From Rutidosis leptorrhynchoides (Eukaryota; Streptophyta; Magnoliopsida; Asterales; Asteraceae): a stretch of DNA of 64,000 bases. The translations under genes were made by a program, and so were the position numbers. Below the pieces are notes generated by a model. That model made no database searches. It was not told where the DNA came from and was given only the letters and a program-made list of their open reading frames with translations. The DNA lies in assembly GCF_046630445.1 (NCBI RefSeq), contig NC_092339.1:78515501-78579500 (forward strand), written 5' to 3'. How positions within the stretch are numbered: the stretch's first letter is position 1; each line of letters opens with the position of its first letter. Shown in pieces: positions 56,641 through 64,000 of this stretch.

Positions 56641-59247
56641 GGTAAGAAGGACGGATCTTTCCGCATGTGTATCGATTATCGTGAGCTGAACAAGTTGACG
56701 ATTAAGAATCGGTATCCCCTTCCCAGAATTGACGATCTTTTCGATCAGCTGCAAGGATCCATCGTTTATTCCAAGATCGATTTGCGATCAGGTTATCACC
56801 AGTTGAGGGTGAAGGAGAGCGATGTGATGAAAACTGCGTTTAGAACCCGTTATGGTCACTATGAGTTTCTCGTGATGCCATTCGGTTTAACCAACGCACC
56901 TGCCGTGTTTATGGATCTCATGAATCGTGTATGCAAGCCATACCTGGATAAGTTCGTCATCGTTTTCATAGATGATATCCTCATCTACTCCCGAAGTGAA
57001 GAAGAACATGAACAACATCTTCGACTAGTGTTGGAACTCTTGAGACAAGAGCAACTTTATGCCAAATTCTCCAAGTGTGACTTTTGGTTGAAGGAAGTCC
57101 AATTTCTGGGTCATATTTTGAGTGATCAAGGTATCAAAGTTGATCCCGCAAAGATCGAAGCTATCAGCAAGTGGGAAACCCCCACTACTACGACTCACAT
57201 CCGCCAATTTCTAGGTCTTGCCGGTTACTACCGAAGATTTACTGAAGGTTTCTCTCTGATTGCGCGTCCTTTGACCGCGCTGACCCACAAAGGGAAGAAG
57301 TTCGTTTGGGAAAAAGAACACGAATCAGCATTTCAAAACTTGAAGCAGAAATCGACCACCGCACCTATCTTATCTCTTCCTGAAGGCAGTGATGATTTCG
57401 TCGTATATTGTGATGCCTCGAAAAATGGTTTTGGTTGCGTATTGATGCAAAGATCGAAGGTTATTGCCTATGCTTCTCGTCAACTAAAGATTCACGAGCA
57501 AAACTACACTACTCACGACCTCGAGCTTGGAGCCGTTGTCTTTGCTCTCAAATTGTGGAGACACTATCTTTATGGAACTAAAAGTACCATCTTCACCGAC
57601 CACAAAAGCCTCCAGCACATATTCGATCAGAAACAACTGAACATGAGGCAGCGACGATGGATCGAGACGCTGAACGACTATGATTGCGAACTTCGTTACC
57701 ATCTTGGAAAGGCAAATGTTGTAGCCGATGCCCTGAGCCGGAAGGAGAGGACGGTACCTCTTCGTGTCCTCGCCTTGAACATCATCATTCATTCAAATCT
57801 CAATAGTCAGATCCGAGTAGCTCAAGAAGAGGCTCTCAAGGAAGAGAATATTTCTCAAGAATACTTGAACATTTTCGTTTCACGATTCGAGGTTAAGGAG
57901 ACTGGACTCCGATGCTTTGCCGGAAGGATTTGGGTACCTAGTTATGGAGATCTACGGAGCCTTATACTAGATGAAGCCCACAAGTTGAGATATTCGATTC
58001 ATCCAGGAGCCGGTAAAATGTACCACGATCTCAAGGAACAGTATTGGTGGCCTAACTTTAAGAAGGATGTTGCAACTTACGTTGGTAAGTGTTTGACTTG
58101 CTCGAAAGTTAAGGCCGAACATCAAAGGCCATCTGGATTACTTCAAAAACTGGAAATCCCGCAATGGAAGTGGGAAAGGATAACGATGGACTTCATCACA
58201 AAGCTACCGAAGACGGTAGGCGGTTATGATACCATCTGGGTTATCGTTGACCGACTTACCAAATCAGCACACTTCTTAGCCATGAAGGAAACGGATACGA
58301 TGGAGAGACTCGCTCAACGATACATCAAAGAGGTTGTATCTCGTCATGTTGTACCTTTATTGATTATCTCAGATCGCGATACCCGTTTTGCTTCAAGGTT
58401 TTAGCGTTCTTTGCAAGAAGCCTTGGGAACTCGTCTCGACATGAGCACCGTGTATCACCCACAGACCGACGGTCAGAGCGAACGAACGATTCAGACTTTG
58501 GAGGACATGTTGCGTGCCTGTGTTATTGACTTCGGAAAAGCTTGGGAGAGACATTTGCCGCTAGCTGAATTCTCTTACAACAACAGTTATCATTCGAGTA
58601 TTAATGCCGCACCTTTTGAAGCGTTGTATGGCCGCAAATGCCGTTCTCCTATTTGTTGGGCCGAAGTAAGCGAAAAGAAAATCACCGGACCCGAGGTAGT
58701 CCATGAAACAACCGAGAAGATTGTCCAAATTCAAGCGAGACTTAAGGCAGCCCACGATCTCCAAAAGAGTTATGCCGACCTTAAACGTAAAGACTTCGAA
58801 ATCAACGTGGGTGACCGTGTAATGTTGAAGGTCGCACCTTGAAAAGGTGTGATCCGTTTTGGAAAGCGCGGAAAGTTAAACCCGCGATATATTGGTCCTT
58901 TTGAAATCTTGGAACGTGTTGGACCCGTTGCTTACCGTTTGGATCTTTCGACTTAGTTGAGCGCAGTTCACCCTACTTTTCATGTGTCGAATCTGAAGAA
59001 ATGTCTTGCCGAACCAGAACTTGTCATCCCTCTCGATGAACTTACGATTCATGACAAACTCCACTTTGTGGAAGAACCTGTCGAAGTCATGGACCGTGAG
59101 GTTAAGACTTTAAAGCACAATAAGATTCCAATTGTTCGAGTCCGATGGAATGCTAAACGTGGACCCGAGTTTACCTGGGAACGAGTGGATCAAATGATGC
59201 AGAAGTATCCTCACCTTTTCCCGACTTCAACACCTGCCTCAGCTTAA
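56641..59247 (+). pseudogene. Tekay-like Ty3/gypsy element B, pol remnant (RT, RNase H, integrase, chromodomain-like tail)
   Basis: It begins inside reverse transcriptase ([15 protein letters not shown]); gag, protease and the 5' LTR are missing. RT has [17 protein letters not shown] and [10 protein letters not shown]; RNase H has [14 protein letters not shown] and [10 protein letters not shown]. Integrase has the [18 protein letters not shown]...CLTCSKVK zinc finger, [16 protein letters not shown] and [16 protein letters not shown]. The C terminus (FVEEPVEVMDREVKTLKHNKIPIVRVRWN) is chromodomain-like, as in chromoviruses. In-frame stops: TAG 58402-58404, TGA 58840-58842, TAG 58954-58956, the first two at positions where Trp is usual. 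It was an autonomous element once and is dead now. Confidence 0.92.
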
Positions 59248-59272
59248 ATTTCGGGACGAAATTTCCATTAAC

Positions 59273-59282
59273 AGGTGGGTAA
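59273..59282 (+). other. Polypurine tract of Tekay-like element B
   Basis: AGGTGGGTAA directly before the TGTAACGACCC start of the 3' LTR. Confidence 0.7.
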
Positions 59283-59935
59283 TGTAACGACCCGACTTTT
59301 TCGATTTGCTTTTGTGCCTTGTGTTTTAGCGAAACTGCGTATTTGTGCGTACTGTGCTACTTTATACTCTGGAATCTTTATACACATGGCTTACTTTCAT
59401 TTATGTGTTAAAACGTGCCTTTAAGTACGTAGGATACTTAACTTGATCACCGGAAACCTTTATGACCGTTAGTGTCACTTGACGTTACGAACAAACTGCG
59501 TACTGCGTACACGTTTAACTTTTGTCGTAATCGGAATATTATGACTACGAAACCTTAATTATTATTTTATAATAATAATTACTTGGGTTATTGGATGCTT
59601 AATTACGCGTAGTAATTTACTTATGCTTACTAGTTAGTCTTGTTGGACTTTCTACCTTGTTGGGCCTTAGCCCACCCTACACTAGTTAGTGGACTATTTA
59701 ATTAGCCCAATTATTATTAACTAGTGACCCATTAATATGTAAGACAAATGCCCATTTATTAGAGGGAACATGCTAGCATTTATGTCTAGTATTATCCTTA
59801 ATGTTGCATGAGATCCCAACATAAGCACCAACTTTAGACAACCATTAACCAAAAAACAAACTTTTGTCCCCCCTTGTCCCCCCAAATTCCAACGGCCATG
59901 ACACCCCTCCCACACCCCATTCACCTATAAATACT

Positions 59936-59943
59936 AGCCTTAT
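59936..59943 (+). promoter_or_regulatory. TATA box of the Tekay-like element B LTR
   Basis: TATAAATA, about 650 bp into the LTR. It is preceded by C-rich sequence and followed within 30-70 bp by CT-repeat sequence typical of a transcript leader. Confidence 0.55.
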
Positions 59944-60229
59944 TCCATCCATTTTACACTTGCTTTAATTTGTAATTCACACACACTCACTCTCTAATTC
60001 TCTCTCTAGTCCTTCTCTCTCTAAAAAGTGTAAGTATTTTGAATTTCTCTTCTTCTTCTCCTTCTCATCATCACGAATTCATCATCATCATCATGGGTCT
60101 AGCTTTTTAGCTTTTGATCTTGATTACATCTTGTAGATTCAAACATGGATTTGAATCCTTCAAGAACATGGAAGATTCAAGCTTTCTAGCTTTGAATCTT
60201 CACCCACTTTGTAGATCTATATCTTTTAA

Positions 60230-60560
60230 CTTTAAATCTTTTTATTTTGTTATAAAGATTCAAACTTGTGTTTGTAATCTTCATGTAACTTAAAGATCCA
60301 AGCTTTATGCTTCAAGATCTTCAAGAACAACCAAGATGCAAGCTTTTTAGCTTGAATCTTCATATATTTTGTTGGATCTAAGTTTTCTAACTTATGATCT
60401 CATTATTTTGTTATAAAGATCAAAACTTGTGTTTATGGTCTTCATATAACTTAAAGATCTAAGCTTTATGCTTCAAGTTCTTCAAGAACACTAAAGGTTC
60501 AAGCTTTCTAGCTTTGTGACCTTAAAACTTTTGTGAAAGGGATCCAAGCTCTCTAGCTTA
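60230..60560 (+). repeat. 161-bp imperfect tandem repeat inside the LTR of element B
   Basis: The segment TTTTGTTATAAAGAT...CTTCAAGAAC at about 60245 recurs at about 60406. Short CAAGCTTTNTAGCTT pieces recur through 60110-60560. Confidence 0.7.
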
Positions 60561-62114
60561 GGGTTCCATCACTTCATTTGACTTAGATTATGTTCATACT
60601 TGCTTGATTGAAGTAAAGTTTGTAGCTTTAGTTGTTAATGTAACTTGTAATTGTGTTAAGACTAAGGATTTGATGTAACCTTGGTTCATCATCCATCTAA
60701 GACTCTTAAATGAGATGTGTTCTTACTTGGTCTTAACATATTGTGTGTTGATGGTAGAATCTTGGTCAAGGTGATGCTAACCCATCAACGAGTTGTACAC
60801 TTGAAGCTATAAGCATCAAGGACGAGAACCGTGATGAGCATCAAGCACTAAGAACCCCACCGGAGCACCTTGCTTACTGTTTTCGGGATCTGATCAGACC
60901 ATCTGCGCTACTGGAAAGTTAATTTTCAGTTAGTTCGGTTCGAGTAGATGATTTTCTGTTTAGACCTCGTCTTAATCCGAGTTACGGTTTAGGATTTATG
61001 GCCTTCCGAAAGTCATTACACCCTATTAACGTTGTGCTGAAATTTCTGACCTACTCGCACTTAAACCGTTGCCACGGTCAAAAAAAGACGAGTTTGGTTC
61101 TAGAAATTGGTCAGAAACTAGGGGACTCATATACGGAGCCATAGCCACTGATTAAGCGTCTTTTCGATTTACGTAGAGGTCGTAGCATCTGACCGAAGTC
61201 AGCCTATTGTTTCGATCTCTATTCTTGTCAAACTTACTTAGCTTTTATGATGATGAACGATGATGATGATGACACTTAAACTTATTGTATGCGCTATTAG
61301 AACTTATGAGGATAACACACTGACCTAATAACCTTTGACTTAGGTTGACGACCTTTCGGACCGACTTACTACTTGCATACTTTCATTATCGACTTTACCG
61401 CTCTTATCACTGTGAGTTATAGCATCCCTTTTTACTTTAATTATTTTGGGACTGAGAAAACATGCGCTTTTTACGTTTTACATACTAGGCACGAGTACTT
61501 AAACTTTATATATGTGTGGGTTATACAACGGCATAAACTTTCCCCTTAGCTCGGTAACGTTTAGTCATTGGTTTTTGAACCGGTGAACGCGAATCTTAGA
61601 TATGGATCCATAGAGTTTGACATCCCCACTCGGGCTAGTCGCGCTAGCATTTAACGGGTGTTTAATACTTCGTAAACATACGCACTCGCCAAGTGTACTT
61701 TTAGGGGGTTATAAACGTTAAGTTAGTTACCAAGTTCCCACGGTTAAACATATACTTTTCATACTATTTTGAAACGCTGTTTGAAGCACTGAAATCTCGT
61801 GGCCTACCTTACATTACTGTTACAACTTAAACTATAGCTCACCAACATTATTGTTGATGTTTTTAAGCATGTTTTCTCAGGTTCTTAGAGGTTTGTTGCT
61901 TCCGCTGTTTAGACTTGTTGTCTTGGTGTTTAAACTTGCTGTTAAGGACCTGCTGTGCTAGTATTCCGCTGCATAATCTTAGAGATGTCTCAATCATGGA
62001 ACTTTTCTTTTGCATTCGTAGTTTATGTTATTTTCAAATAATGGCTTTGTAACGACTTTTGTGTCGCGTTATCTTTTGTAAACGCTATGTCTTTTATGAA
62101 TACAAAACTGGTTT

Positions 62115-64000
62115 TCAAATAGCATGTAGTACTTGACCGTGTAAAGATCCTGTTGTTGACGAATCGTACATGATGGTTTTGTACTGGGCGTCACAGTATA
62201 GAACACCTTTAGCACGATCATGCACAATACTCATTCCAAGTATTTGCTTAGCACTACCAAGATCCTTCATCTCGAACTCTTTTGAAAGCATACCTTTCAA
62301 CTTATTGATCTCGGACATGTCCGAACCTGCAAGCAACATGTAATCAACGTATAGCAATAAGATTATGTAAGAAGACTTGAATTTATTCAAGTAATAACAA
62401 TGGTCTGCTTCACATTTTACAAAACCAACCTTCTTCATAAACTCATTAAATCTCAAGTACCATTGTCGGGGTGCTTACTTCAATCCATACAAACTTTTCT
62501 TTAACATACAAACCCACTTCTCTTTACCCTTTACCTTAAAGCCCTCGGGTTGCCTCATGTAGATCTCTTCATTAAGATCCCCGTGTAAAAATGCGGTCTT
62601 CACATCTAGTTGTTGTAGATGTAAGTCCTCAAATGCGACCAACGCAAGCACCAAACGAATAGTAGTCATCTTCACCACCGGTGAAAATATCTCTTGGTAA
62701 TCCACCCATTTCCTTTGTTGAAACCCTTTAACCACTAACCGCGCTTTGTACCTCTTCTTGCCATCCACCTCATTCTTTATTCTATACAACCATTTGTTTT
62801 GCAATGCCTTTTTATCATGAGGTAATTTCACTAGTGACCAAGTCTTGTTCTTCTCAAGTGACCCCATCTCTTCTTTCATAGCAAGCTCTCATTGTATGGA
62901 TTCTTTGGACTTTCTTGCTTCAAAGTAACTTTTGGGTTCACCACTCTCGGTATAGAGCAAGTAGTTTGTTGATGGAGAATACCTAGGATTAGGTTTGGGC
63001 ACTCTAGTTGAGCGTCTAAATATAGGAGCAACCGGTATGGTTAAACCGGTTTCATTAGCCTCCTTATCACTAGAACTCGCACTATGTTCGGAATTATCAC
63101 CGCTATCCGAACCATCCCCATCATTGTCAAGATCCGACCCATCACCATTAATCGACAATTCATTGTTCCCCAAACTCCCACTAGAACCCGCAAGATCATC
63201 AAGAATAACATGATCCGGTTTTTGACTCCCCGTTTCCGGTTTGCCATAGACCGAATCTTCATCAAAGGTAACATCACGCGATCGAATAACCTTTCTAGCT
63301 TCATTATCCCAACAACGATAGCCCATCTCATCCGAACCATAACCAATGAACGTACACTTCTTTGACTTAGCTTCAAGTTTATCTTTGTCAATATCTTTGG
63401 TTTTCACATAAACATTACACCCAAAGATTCTAAGATGATCATAACTAACCTTTTTACCTAGCCATTCTTCTTCGGGAATTCGGAAACCCAATGGTGTTGA
63501 GGGTCCCCTATTAATCAAATAAGCCGCTGTATTAACCGCATCCGCCCAAAACATCTTAGGCAAACCGGCATGTAGTCTCATACTTATAGCCCTTTCGTTC
63601 AACGTACGATTCATACGTTCGGCGACCCCATTGTGTTGCTGTATTTTCGGTACCGTTTTCAACATTCTAATACCGAACTTTGCACAATGGTCTTTAAACT
63701 CAAGACTACCATATTCTCCTCCATTGTCTGACCTTAAGCACTTGACCTTTAAATTTGTCTCATTCTCAACCATAGCTTTTCACTTCACAAAAGTACCAAA
63801 AACTTCGGATTTAGCTTTAAGAAAATAAACCCATACCTTTCGAGTGGCGTCGTCAATGAAGGTGACATAATAACGAGAACCTCCATGTGATTCTATATTT
63901 GTTGGTCGAAAAACGTCCGTATAAACTAGCTCCAATTTCTTTAACTTTGGTGAATTCCCCGATTTAACAAAAGTTACCTTCTTTTGCTTCCCATAAGTAC
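62115..64000 (-). pseudogene. Ty1/copia fragment B (integrase to reverse transcriptase), decayed
   Basis: In element sense the fragment enters from the right edge within integrase: [16 protein letters not shown], a TGA at 63782-63780, then LRSDNGGEY and NGVAERMNRTLNERA, then KVWGC-like FGCNVYVK and a Ser/Asp-rich linker. RT follows (WLYRIKNEVDGKKRYKARLVVKGF, LDVKTAFLHGDL, KKSLYGLK), then TAA 62477-62475. Next comes YVDYMLLAGSDM, where the last catalytic Asp of YVDD is Tyr (near 62342-62340), and DLGSAKQILGM. Similarity to copia fades past about 62205 and the fragment abuts the Tekay LTR. It differs from the nested copia in both sequence and linker and belongs to another family. Confidence 0.88.

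Larger units (their letters stand above)
59283..62115 (+). repeat. 3' LTR of Tekay-like element B, right end probably truncated
   Basis: Starts TGTAACGACCCGAC. A TATAAATA box (59936-59943) is followed by a CT-rich leader. No TTACA-type LTR end is visible before copia sequence begins near 62115-62200, so the true border is uncertain. The LTR differs strongly from that of element A beyond its first bases. Confidence 0.65.

Noticed and set aside
1-64000. tRNA, rRNA or microRNA genes
   Set aside because: I looked for tRNA-like cloverleaf and rRNA signatures and saw none; only PBS fragments complementary to tRNA 3' ends are present.

Overview
This window is repeat-dense nuclear DNA from a dicot plant. 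The style of its Athila-type and TGTAACGACCC-type retrotransposons and its MITEs make Asteraceae my best guess, which is an inference. About 70% of it is LTR retrotransposon; two well-preserved host genes lie in the right half.

Layout. (1) Positions 1-41727 are a nest of four LTR retrotransposons, all on the minus strand. The outermost is a Ty3/gypsy Tekay-like element, visible only as its 5' LTR (39516-41727), PBS, gag and about 0.8 kb downstream. It is interrupted by Athila element 1 (5' LTR 35410-37417, PBS, gag-pol, accessory ORFs, env-like gene; its 3' LTR lies left of the window). Athila element 1 is interrupted at codon 13 of gag by Athila element 2 (11879-34155, TSD AACGT). Athila element 2 is interrupted in the intron of its env-like gene by an intact Ty1/copia element (17183-25509, TSD TTTAG). 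LTR divergence follows the nesting: about 1-2% for Athila 2 and two differences in 1058 bp for the copia. (2) 41733-46780 is AT-rich intergenic DNA with a pair of Stowaway-like MITEs, other small inverted-repeat elements and short tandem duplications. (3) 46935-51326 (+) is a seven-exon auxilin-like J-domain gene. (4) 52132-55467 (-) is a twelve-exon gene for a plastid ADP-glucose pyrophosphorylase large subunit, tail to tail with the auxilin gene. (5) 56640-62115 (+) is a decayed Tekay-like pol plus 3' LTR. (6) 62115-64000 (-) is a decayed copia fragment running off the window.

Most notable: in both Athila elements, which belong to clearly different families, the env-like ORF appears to be a spliced gene with its own small ATG-containing first exon. 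A cluster of short CpG-rich palindromes lies just upstream of that exon. Each family has its own palindrome (CCATGCGATCGCATGG in Athila 1, AGATGCGSCGCATCT in Athila 2), and the same palindrome is clustered near the TATA box of that family's LTR. This looks like a shared LTR and internal-env promoter module. Athila 1 also carries, in frame after integrase, a second retropepsin-like domain with its catalytic Asp replaced, followed by two accessory ORFs, one with a near-CCHC knuckle. None of this could be tested by search here; it rests on reading frames, splice consensus and paralogue comparison within the window.
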